From the NCBI GenBank assembly GCA_965232265.1, contig CBDDPH010000002.1, positions 1,426,001 through 1,490,000 on the forward strand: 64,000 nucleotides of DNA, written 5' to 3'. The translations under genes and the position numbers were made by a program. Below, in pieces: positions 26,729-35,300 of this stretch. The notes under the pieces were generated by a model. The model made no database searches, was not told the DNA's origin, and worked only from the letters and a program-made list of their open reading frames with translations. Source of the DNA: VXRD01 sp965232265. GTDB taxonomy: Bacteria > Latescibacterota > UBA2968. Positions within the stretch are counted from its first letter, which is position 1. Each line of letters starts with the position of its first letter.

Positions 26729-28225
26729 TTAGTTTGCTTCTGCGACCTCAATGGCTTGCGAATGTATTTTTGCCCATAAGCCCTGGAATAAAGACATGCC
26801 CCCCACATAAAAAAAACCAGAGGCAAACAAAATCAGGAATGGCACGGGGAAATACAGCCCTTTCGCTATCGAATACGCCATGGCGCCCAGCAAATAAAAA
26901 CCGAGTCCAATTTCCAAAAATGACGTCATGTTTTTTCGCAGAGTGTAATTTTTGCGATACCAATTTCCATTCCTGCCGATAACGCGATACTTAGGGGTGC
27001 GGTTGAATGCGGTCTCGTGCCCTCGCAGAGCTTGAATCACGCCGCGCGCGTTGTTCAATGAAATCCCCATGCCCAGGGCGAGTACAAATGGCAAATACAG
27101 GATGCGCGATTTCCAATCCGAATATATTTCTCGCTGCGAGTGGATGTAGTATCTCGATATCACACCCGTCGCGCCTACAAAGAGGGGAAAATCGATGATC
27201 AGTACCCTGAGCCATCCGAGGTCTTCCCTCAGAACAATTGCGGGAAAGATGAGAATGGCGATCATTGCCATCAAACAATATGCAAAATTGGTTACCAGAT
27301 GAAAAGCGGCTTCGCCTTTTACGCGCCAGGGGAGATGGCTTTGCAACAGGGTCTTCAGTGTTTTTTTAGCGGTTTGAACAGAGCCTTTTGCCCACCGAAA
27401 TTGCTGTGATTTCCAGGCATTTACTTCCACGGGGATTTCCGCCGGCGTTACGGTATCTGCGAGATAGACAAATCGCCAGCCCGCCAGTTGCGCGCGATAG
27501 CTCAAGTCGAGGTCTTCGGTCAGGGTATCGTGTTGCCAGCCGCCGGCTTCGTCGATACATGCGCGACGCCAGACGCCTGCTGTGCCATTAAAATTAAAAA
27601 ACAAGCCCGAGCGGCTTCGGGCGCCGTGTTCCATAACAAAATGGCCGTCGAGATAGATGGCCTGTACGCGTGTCAAAATGGAGTAGTCTCGATTCAGATG
27701 CCCCCAGCGCGTCTGAACCATGCCGACCTGCGGTTCGCCGAAATACGGAATGGTTTTGTTCAAAAAATCCGGTGGCGGCAGAAAATCGGCGTCAAAAATT
27801 GCGATCAATTCACCGCGTGCAACCCGCAATCCCTCTGCGAGCGCGCCAGCTTTATACCCGGTGCGCGTGTTGCGGTGTATCAGCGCGATATTCAGCCCCG
27901 AATGTCGCAGTTCATCAACGCACTGCCTGGCAATGGCGGTTGTTTCATCGGTCGAGTCGTCTAAAACCTGAATTTCGAGGCGATCGGCTGGATAATCCAT
28001 TTTGGCGACTGCGCGAATCAGTCTCTCGACCACATAGCGTTCGTTAAATACGGGCAATTGCACGGTCACAAAGGGTAATTCATCAAAGGTGCCGCGGAGT
28101 ATGGGTTGTTTGCGACGGTGCTTGTAATAGAGGTGTACCATCAAGTGTCGATGCAGGCTTACGAGCATCAGCAATGCAAACACGAGGCTGTAAGTGGCCA
28201 GCAAAACGGATTGCCACCAGGCCAT
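26729..28225 (-). CDS. Processive family 2 glycosyltransferase (cellulose/glucomannan-synthase-like)
   Basis: 498-residue membrane glycosyltransferase. It has one N-terminal helix, then the GT2 catalytic domain with VLDDSTDET (first Asp), FDADF (DxD), TEDLDLS (catalytic base region) and QQFRWAKGS, the QxxRW motif of processive enzymes. Several C-terminal helices follow. It most resembles bacterial cellulose-synthase-family/plant CslA-like enzymes without a PilZ domain. The ATG at 28225 is chosen for GGAG 6 nt upstream; the frame is open to 28279. The polymer made is unknown. Confidence 0.88.
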   Translation of the reverse strand: MAWWQSVLLATYSLVFALLMLVSLHRHLMVHLYYKHRRKQPILRGTFDELPFVTVQLPVFNERYVVERLIRAVAKMDYPADRLEIQVLDDSTDETTAIARQCVDELRHSGLNIALIHRNTRTGYKAGALAEGLRVARGELIAIFDADFLPPPDFLNKTIPYFGEPQVGMVQTRWGHLNRDYSILTRVQAIYLDGHFVMEHGARSRSGLFFNFNGTAGVWRRACIDEAGGWQHDTLTEDLDLSYRAQLAGWRFVYLADTVTPAEIPVEVNAWKSQQFRWAKGSVQTAKKTLKTLLQSHLPWRVKGEAAFHLVTNFAYCLMAMIAILIFPAIVLREDLGWLRVLIIDFPLFVGATGVISRYYIHSQREIYSDWKSRILYLPFVLALGMGISLNNARGVIQALRGHETAFNRTPKYRVIGRNGNWYRKNYTLRKNMTSFLEIGLGFYLLGAMAYSIAKGLYFPVPFLILFASGFFYVGGMSLFQGLWAKIHSQAIEVAEAN

Positions 28226-28377
28226 ACAGATCTCCATAATGAAAGTCAGAACAGATATGTCACCAGTGCAGTGCAGCAAAATATAGGGTTTGGATACGTT
28301 CCGTCAAAGTATTTTGTGTCAATGTAGCCGTGTGATCTAAAAACGCCCGAGAGCCAGCGAATCGCTTTGCCGATAAC

Positions 28378-28405
28378 TTGACACAGCCCCTTTGAGGTTT
28401 ATATT
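28378..28405 (+). promoter_or_regulatory. Candidate sigma-70 promoter for the ExeA-like gene
   Basis: Perfect TTGACA (28378-28383), 16-bp spacer, TATATT (28400-28405), about 90 bp before the GTG start. The rest of the 270-bp divergent gap (28226-28495) shows nothing else. Confidence 0.55.
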
Positions 28406-28495
28406 TACCCCCGAGTGCAAGTGAGCCGCGTTAAATTACGACTCCGAGTGGGTTTATAAAATCTATGATCGGATGCAAAATAAAGGATTAAGACC

Positions 28496-29293
28496 GTGTA
28501 CGATAAATATTGGAATCTGACAGCATTGCCGTTTGAAAATGTATCGGATCCGCGTTTTTTTTATTCTTCAAGAGATCACCAGAGAGCATTGTTGCACATG
28601 TTTTACGCGATCAATAACCGCATGGGTGCTGCAGTGCTCACGGGCGAGACGGGCTGTGGCAAAACGTTTGTGAGTCGCATGCTCATCCACGAACTGTCGT
28701 CTGATAGGTATCATATCGCGCTTATGAATAGGCCCAGTCTTTCGCCGGAAGACTTTCTTCGGGATATGCTCGGGCAATTGGGCGTTGAGGAGCAATCGAA
28801 CGGAAATTTGCAACGCGCACTTGAGGTTCAGACTGTCAAAAGTGCCAATGCGGGCAAATACACGGTCGTCATTGTCGATGATGCCCATGCAATAGAAGAC
28901 GACAATACATTTGAAGCGTTGCAATCTCTGTTCAGCTTTCAGCGCAACGGGCGTTTTTTTTTCACCCTTCTCCTCGTTGGACAGGCAGATATCGAGGAAC
29001 GGGTCGCGGGCATTGAGGGATTGGCACAACAGGTCGCGCGGCACTATCACCTCGCGCCGCTCAAGCGCGAAGAAACTCTGGCGTATGTGCAAACGCGCCT
29101 AAAAAAAGCGGGGGCCGATCGATCCCTGTTCGATGAGGACGCGCTCGACGCGCTCTATTATGAGTCCAATGGCGTTCCGCGAAATATAAACAATATTTGC
29201 GATATTGCCCTGTTGCTTGGCTTTGATGCCGAGGTCAAAACCGTCGGGGAAGAAGAGATGTTGAAGGCTATTTACGCGGTTGATAACTTGTGA
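28496..29293 (+). CDS. ExeA/GspA-like AAA+ ATPase
   Basis: 265 residues, GTG start with AAGGA upstream. The N-terminus (YWNLTALPFENVSDPRFFY) is the hallmark of ExeA-type ATPases. Walker A is GETGCGKT (about residue 48) and Walker B is VVIVDDAHA. A winged helical lid with GVPRNINNICDIAL follows. Only the ATPase domain is present, without the transmembrane and peptidoglycan-binding parts of full ExeA. Secretion genes are absent nearby, so its process is unknown. Confidence 0.85.
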   Translation: MYDKYWNLTALPFENVSDPRFFYSSRDHQRALLHMFYAINNRMGAAVLTGETGCGKTFVSRMLIHELSSDRYHIALMNRPSLSPEDFLRDMLGQLGVEEQSNGNLQRALEVQTVKSANAGKYTVVIVDDAHAIEDDNTFEALQSLFSFQRNGRFFFTLLLVGQADIEERVAGIEGLAQQVARHYHLAPLKREETLAYVQTRLKKAGADRSLFDEDALDALYYESNGVPRNINNICDIALLLGFDAEVKTVGEEEMLKAIYAVDNL

Positions 29294-29310
29294 TGCAAAC
29301 GGAGGTTATT

Positions 29311-30063
29311 ATGACACCGGAAGAAAAGTTTCGATTTGATTTGCAGGGGTTTTTGGTTGTCAAAAATGTGTTGAGCGCAGATGAGGTGGATGCGTTGAAT
29401 AAGTTGGCCGATGAGGTATGGGCGGCTCCTGCCGACGAAAAAGATGGGCACCGACGCACGAGTCGCGTTTCGATGTGGGGGCCAGAGACGCAGGCGTTGT
29501 TCGATCATCCCAATGCGTTGCCGTATATGATTGCGTTGTTGGGGCCGACATTTCGCATAGATCACGATTATTGCATTTTTATGAAGAAGGGCGCGAAACG
29601 CGGGCGGTTGCACGGTGGGCCCTCATTGCAGGCGGGTGTGCCGGGCGATCACTGGTACAAATACCACGATGGCGTGATGCGAAATGGGTTGACGGTGTTT
29701 ACGTATAACCTCGCGCCCGCGTGCAAAGGGGATGGCGGCTTTGCCTGTGTTCCCGGGTCGCATAAGAGCAATTTTGTCAATATTCCCAGCGATGTGCGCA
29801 ATTTTGAGCGACCGGCACACTATGTACATCAGCCCGAAGCAGAAGCCGGGGATATGATCATTTTTACCGAGGCACTGGTACACGGAACAATGCCATGGGA
29901 GGGCGAGCACGAGCGCCGCGCATTGCTGTATAAATTCAGTCCGGGACATTCGGCGTGGTCGCAGAGTTATTACAATCCCGACGATTATCCCAATGTGACA
30001 GATCAGCAGCGACGGATTATGGAGCCGCCATCGATTGGCGGGCGGCAAGCTGTGGTGATGTGA
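29311..30063 (+). CDS. Phytanoyl-CoA dioxygenase (PhyH) family protein, LHGG type
   Basis: 250 residues, Fe(II)/2-oxoglutarate-dependent fold. The N-terminus FDLQGFLVVKNVLS and the GDGGFACVPGSHKSNF segment are typical. The distal His is in VHGTMPWEGEHERRALL, with an Arg that would hold 2-oxoglutarate. The proximal motif reads LHGGP where ordinary members have HxD, so the metal carboxylate may be missing. The ATG has GGAGG 5 nt upstream. Substrate unknown; it lies 16 bp before another PhyH gene. Confidence 0.85.
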   Translation: MTPEEKFRFDLQGFLVVKNVLSADEVDALNKLADEVWAAPADEKDGHRRTSRVSMWGPETQALFDHPNALPYMIALLGPTFRIDHDYCIFMKKGAKRGRLHGGPSLQAGVPGDHWYKYHDGVMRNGLTVFTYNLAPACKGDGGFACVPGSHKSNFVNIPSDVRNFERPAHYVHQPEAEAGDMIIFTEALVHGTMPWEGEHERRALLYKFSPGHSAWSQSYYNPDDYPNVTDQQRRIMEPPSIGGRQAVVM

Positions 30064-30079
30064 TCGGAAAGGACCTGTT

Positions 30080-31036
30080 ATGGGGCTTACAGCATCGGAA
30101 GTTCGACAGTTCAAAGAACTTGGTTATGTGGTTAAGGAATCCATTTATTCTTCTGATGATTTGCAACTTTTGAAGGATGGGTTGACGGGCGCGGTTCAGG
30201 AGAAGTGCGATGAGTTGATTGCCGAGGGTGAACTGGATCGCGATTTTGCCGAAGAGTCGTTTGAGACGCGGCTGACCAGGCTCCATCGATACAACCCGGA
30301 GGCCGCTCACAAGGTGTTGATGTCGATCTGGTCGGGCAGGTTTCACGGGCCGGGGATTTTGAAGGCGTTGCGGCATCGGCCATTGATTGCGTGTATTGAG
30401 GATATTATCGGTCCCGATATTATGGGTACGTCGATTTATCGCATACGCCCCAAGGTGCCGGGCTATTCGCGCGGGGAGGTGCCGTGGCATCAGGATGCGG
30501 GTTATTCAATGGCGCATTGTTACGCGTATTTGATGGTGACGTGCTGGGTGCCGCTGGTGGATGCGACGCTGGATAATGGGTGTTTGTGGGTGATTCCAAA
30601 GGTGCAGGATAAGGGGATTATCCGACATTATACGGGGGGTCATGCGGGCTTTTTGGAAATTGCACCTGAAAATGTTCCCAAAGGCGCGATACCCGTGGAG
30701 ATGTCGGCGGGATCGGTTTTGTTTTTGACGAATTTGACGCCGCATGCTTCGTTTGAAAACAAGACGGATGTTGTGCGGTGGAGTATGGATTTGCGATATC
30801 AGGATTTTAGCGTGCCGAGCAATGTCGGCGAGGTGCCCGAAGATTATATGCCAGAGCGCGAGCCAGTGACAATGGCGTGCCATCCGGGCGAGGCGTATTT
30901 CGTGATTCAGGATACGCAAAATCCCGAGCGCGAGATGCGAGATCCCGGGGCTTTTGCCACGTTGCGAAAAGATTGGGATAGAAAGAAGGTTCACACCCCC
31001 GGGCGCGGTTGGACGCCGCTGGATGAACGCCATTGA
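30080..31036 (+). CDS. Phytanoyl-CoA dioxygenase (PhyH) family protein
   Basis: 318 residues with a complete metal site: proximal His and Asp in PWHQDAGYS (about residue 140) and distal His in NLTPHASFENKTD, followed by the 2-oxoglutarate Arg in VVRWSMDLRYQDF. The C-terminus has about 60 extra residues with ETFRD-like charged segments. It should hydroxylate an unknown small molecule. AAGGA precedes the ATG, and it probably shares a transcript with the PhyH gene before it. Confidence 0.9.
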   Translation: MGLTASEVRQFKELGYVVKESIYSSDDLQLLKDGLTGAVQEKCDELIAEGELDRDFAEESFETRLTRLHRYNPEAAHKVLMSIWSGRFHGPGILKALRHRPLIACIEDIIGPDIMGTSIYRIRPKVPGYSRGEVPWHQDAGYSMAHCYAYLMVTCWVPLVDATLDNGCLWVIPKVQDKGIIRHYTGGHAGFLEIAPENVPKGAIPVEMSAGSVLFLTNLTPHASFENKTDVVRWSMDLRYQDFSVPSNVGEVPEDYMPEREPVTMACHPGEAYFVIQDTQNPEREMRDPGAFATLRKDWDRKKVHTPGRGWTPLDERH

Positions 31037-31042
31037 ATGTAA

Positions 31043-31062
31043 GGGCGGTTCGTGAACCGCCC
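31043..31062. repeat. Perfect extragenic palindrome
   Basis: GGGCGGTTC and GAACCGCCC arms separated by GT, directly after the PhyH stop. There is no T-run, so it looks like a REP-type element or a transcript-stabilising hairpin. Confidence 0.6.
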
Positions 31063-31133
31063 GTCATCGCACATCGCGTATATCATTTTCTGGATGTGCA
31101 GGATAAATGGGTCACGAATTGATGGAGGCGTGT

Positions 31134-32210
31134 ATGATTGAAACGAGTTATCGGGTTGAGAAATTGCACGGCAGGCCGATTGTGGAAGGAAATGATGTGC
31201 GGCGGCTCGGGATTGGGGCGGATCCCAATCGCTCGAGGTTGCGCGGCGATGCGATGTTTCCCACAGTGGTTCGGATACCCGATTGGGTGTCTGCACGAGA
31301 TCGGGCACATCCGGATGCGACTTATTATCTGTATTTCGCGTCGCACCACGGGACGAGTATTCACCTGGCGTGGTCAGATCGGGTGGATTCGGCAGATTGG
31401 ACGATTTTTAATGCTGGCAAATTAGAAGACCCGCGTTTTCCTGGACGCGGGGTTTTTGATTTGCGGCTGGGCAATGAGACGATTGATGTGGTGGATGGCA
31501 TTGTGTTGACGGGGCATGTGTCGTCTCCCGAGGTGATTGTGGATGAGGAAAATCGGGCGTTTATCATGGTGGTTCACGGGAGCAGCAATGATGGCCAGCG
31601 TTCATTTGTGGCGACGTCAAAGTCCGGGTTGAATTTTAACCGTCCCGAAGTGGGGGGTGAAGAAGGCTGTGGTTTGAAGCGGTTGAAGTTTGCAGATCGA
31701 AATTATCTGCGCGTGTTTACCTACCGCGGCGATTGGTACGGTTTTGCACAGCGCGGTTTTTTTTTGAAGCCGGCTGATTCCGAATGTCCGTGGGATGCGC
31801 CAGAGGGTTGGAATACGAGCGATCCGCTGTGGGTGTCTGCTGAATCGTCGCCGATTGAAGATGATCTCGTCGCCGATGGGCTGGCGGGCGATCATCTCCC
31901 CAATGGAGGGTTGGGGTTGCGCCACGGGTCTGTGCGGGTGATGGAAGACGGCGAGACGCTGGAGGTGTTTTACAGCCGGAAATGGGAAGAGCCGGAATAT
32001 ATTATGCGTTCGACTGTGGATTTGAGCGCGGGCGATTGGCAGACGTGGCAGACGAGCTATCCCCCCGAAGATATGGTTCGCGCTGAGGAGGATTGGGAGG
32101 GCGATGTGGTACACGATTCTTATGCGTTCAAAGAAGATGGTCAGTTGTATTTGTTTTATACCTGTTGGGAGGAGGATGCGATTGCCGTGGCGAAGTTGTA
32201 TAAGTGCTGA
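31134..32210 (+). CDS. Five-bladed beta-propeller glycosidase-like protein
   Basis: 358 residues from the ATG preceded by GGAGG. Repeated short beta motifs such as TYYLYFASHHG, HLAWSDRVDS, RAFIMVVHG and LEVFYSRKWEEP resemble the GH43/GH32/GH130-type five-bladed propeller used for furanosidases and phosphorylases. No signal peptide is visible. The catalytic acid residues cannot be assigned by eye, so substrate and even catalysis are uncertain. It follows two PhyH genes on the same strand. Confidence 0.6.
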   Translation: MIETSYRVEKLHGRPIVEGNDVRRLGIGADPNRSRLRGDAMFPTVVRIPDWVSARDRAHPDATYYLYFASHHGTSIHLAWSDRVDSADWTIFNAGKLEDPRFPGRGVFDLRLGNETIDVVDGIVLTGHVSSPEVIVDEENRAFIMVVHGSSNDGQRSFVATSKSGLNFNRPEVGGEEGCGLKRLKFADRNYLRVFTYRGDWYGFAQRGFFLKPADSECPWDAPEGWNTSDPLWVSAESSPIEDDLVADGLAGDHLPNGGLGLRHGSVRVMEDGETLEVFYSRKWEEPEYIMRSTVDLSAGDWQTWQTSYPPEDMVRAEEDWEGDVVHDSYAFKEDGQLYLFYTCWEEDAIAVAKLYKC

Positions 32211-32286
32211 TGTTCTGTTTTGTGACTGCTTTGCTTATTGTCTGTCAAAGAGGAGGGATATCATGGTCCAGGGCCCAATTCGTCAA

Positions 32287-32366
32287 AATTCGTCAATTCG
32301 TCAATTCGTCAATTCGTCAATTCGTCAATTCGTCAATTCGTCAATTCGTCAATTCGTCAATTCGTC
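32287..32366 (+). repeat. Ten perfect copies of AATTCGTC (8-bp microsatellite)
   Basis: Ten uninterrupted copies, with an eleventh at 32277-32284 set off by AA. The tract lies between an upstream RBS/ATG (ATG 32263) and the start of the large surface protein (ATG 32400). The unit length is not a multiple of three, so copy-number change alters the reading frame joining the two starts. Confidence 0.95.
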
Positions 32367-32399
32367 CCTAAGAAGGACGTCGTACCTAGGAGGGATAGC

Positions 32400-35300
32400 A
32401 TGGTCCGGCAAGTGCGTCTGAAACACCAGGGAAGTCGTTTTCTCGCTTCAGTAAAGGTATTGATACTCGCATTTCTGGCCGGCTTTTGCGCGGCCAGCGG
32501 GGCCGGGGCCGCCGATCTGACACTACCGTCCTGGGCCTTGTACAGGGATCTGTATTTCTACCAGAACAGCGACGCCGTCAGCGTGACCCTCCCCGCGGCG
32601 ACTGGGGGGACGCCGCCGCTGACGTACACACTCGAGAAACGCGGTGGTGGGTCCTTGCCAGCTGGGCTTTCCTTCAATGCATCTACCCGCACGCTCTCGG
32701 GCACGCCCACAACGCTTCAGGGCCGTGTCGTCTATACGTACAAAGTGACCGACAGCGAAGACAATATGGTAAGGAGAACCACCCACATCCATGTGGTGGT
32801 GCCCAGCTTCAGGATTGTTGGGGGGACTTCGCACACAGTGAAAGAGCAGGCCGCCTTCAGTCGGTCTATGATTCTGGATGCGAAACCGGGCGGGACAGTG
32901 ACGGTGACCTTGACGAACTCCAATCCTGCAAAGTTGACGGTAACGCCAACAACATTCACCTTCGATCAAGACACTTGGGCCATAGCGCAACACTTTACCG
33001 CGTCGGCAGTAAAAGACGACGATGGGAACGACGAAACAGTGACGATCACGCTCACGGGGTCTGGCGGCGGCTACGACAGTGCCACCGGGACGATAACCGT
33101 AACGGTCCAGGATCCAGATCCTGGACCGCCTGTGGTTGCCAATGCGATTCCGGATCAGACGGTCGCGGTGAATGCGACGAGGACTGTGGCTTTGGCCTCG
33201 GTATTCAGGGATTCCGATGGTGATGCGCTGATGCTGTCGGCGTCTTCGAGCAGCACGGGTACGGCGACGGTGTCTTTGAGTGGGACGACGCTGAGCATTG
33301 GTGGTGTTGCAGCAGGTACGGCGACAGTGACTGTGACAGCGACTGATCCGGGCGGTCTGCAGGCGACTGACTCATTCACGGTGACCGTGACGGCACCGGG
33401 TACTCCGCCTCCTGTGATCACTCCGCCTCCTGTGGTCACTCCGCCCCCTGCGAGTCAGACACCTTTTTTGAATCGGGCACCTGTGGTTGTCAATGCGATT
33501 TCGGATCAGACAGTCGGAGTTCTTGGAACGGGGTCTGTGCCCTTGGCCTCGGTGTTCATCGACCCCGATGGCGATGCGCTGACGCTGTCGGCGTCTTCGA
33601 GCAGCACGGGTACGGCGACGGTGTCTTTGAGTGGTACGACGCTAAGCATTGGTGGTGTTGCGACAGGTACGGCGACGGTTACAGTAACAGCGACTGATTC
33701 GGGTGGTCTGACGGCGACTGACTCATTCGATGTGACCGTGACGGACACCGCGCCTTCCTTTGGCGACGAGACAATTGCGGACATGGTTATTGGGCAAGGC
33801 GTTGCGATGTCGGCGGTGGTGTTGCCTGCTGCCAGTGGTGGCAATGGCGCGTTGCGTTATTCGCTATCGCCTGCTTTGCCTGCTGGCGTGTCGTTTGATG
33901 CTGATACACGCACCTTGTCCGGCATGCCTCCAGAGGTGCAGGATGCTGTGACCTATACCTACACAGTTGCAGATTCGGATGATAATACGTCTGCGAGCGA
34001 CACGGCGAGTCTGACGTTCAGCATTAGGGTAGATGGTGTGCCTTCTTTTGGCGGTGCGACAATTGCGGACTTGAACGTGACGCAAGGCGTTGCGATAGAA
34101 GCAATGGTGTTGCCTGTTGCCAGTGGTGGCAATGGTGCGTTGCGTTATTCGCTCTGGCCGAATTTGTCTGCTGGCTTGTCGTATGATGCAGATACACGCA
34201 CCTTGTCTGGTACACCTTCAGAGGTGCGGGGTGCTGTGACCTATACCTACACAGTTGCAGATTCGGATGATAATACGTCTGCGAGCGATACGGCGAGTCT
34301 GACGTTTAGCATTGGAATAGATGGTGTGCCTTCTTTTGGCGGTGCGACAATTGCGGACTTGAACGTGACGCAAGGCGTTGCGATAGAAGCAATGGTTTTG
34401 CCTGCTGCGCGTGGTGGCAATGGTGTGTTGCGTTATTCGCTGTCGCCTGCTTTGCCTACTGGCGTGTCGTATGACGCCGGCACACGCACTTTGTCTGGTA
34501 CGCCTTCTGAGATGCGGGGTGCTGTGACATACACCTATACGGTTGTGGATTCTGACGATAATACGTCTGCGAGCGATACGGCGAGTCTGACGTTCAGCAT
34601 TGGGGTAGATGGTGTGCCTTCTTTTGGCAGTGCGACAATCGCGGACATGATTCTGCGTCAAGATGTTGCGATGGCTCCGGTGGTTTTGCCTGTTGCCAGT
34701 GGTGGCAATGGCTCGTTGCGCTATTCGCTCCGGCCAAATTTGCCTGCCGGTTTGTCGTTTGACGCGAGGACACGCACCTTGTCTGGTGTGCCTTCAGGTT
34801 TGCGGGGTGTGGCAACTTATACCTATACGGTTGTGGATTCAGATGATAATACAGGTGCGGATGACGCGGCGAGCCTGACGTTTAGCATTGGAATAGACCG
34901 TGTGCCTTCTTTTGGCAGTGCGACAATTGCGGACATGGTTCTTGAGCAAGGCGTTGCGATGGCGTCGGTGGTGTTACCTGCTGCGCGTGGTGGCAATGGC
35001 GCGTTGCACTATTCGCTGTCGCCTGCTTTGCCTGCTGGCGTGTCGTTTGACGCCGGCACACGCAGGCTTTCGGGCGTGCCTTCAGAGGTGCAGGATGCTG
35101 TGACATACACCTATACGGTTGCAGATGCCGATGCGAATACAGGTGCGGATGACGCGGCGAGCCTGACGTTTAGCATTGGGGTAGATGGTGTGCCCTCTTT
35201 TGGTGATGCGACAATTGCGGATTTGAGCCTGAAACAAGGCGTTGCGATGGCGTCGGTGGTTTTGCCTGCTGCCAGTGGTGGCAATGGTGCGTTGCATTAT

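Noticed and set aside
28496..29293. Type II secretion locus
   Set aside because: Only the ExeA-like ATPase domain is present and no gsp genes are adjacent.
32281..32366. CRISPR array
   Set aside because: The 8-bp units are contiguous without spacers; it is a microsatellite.
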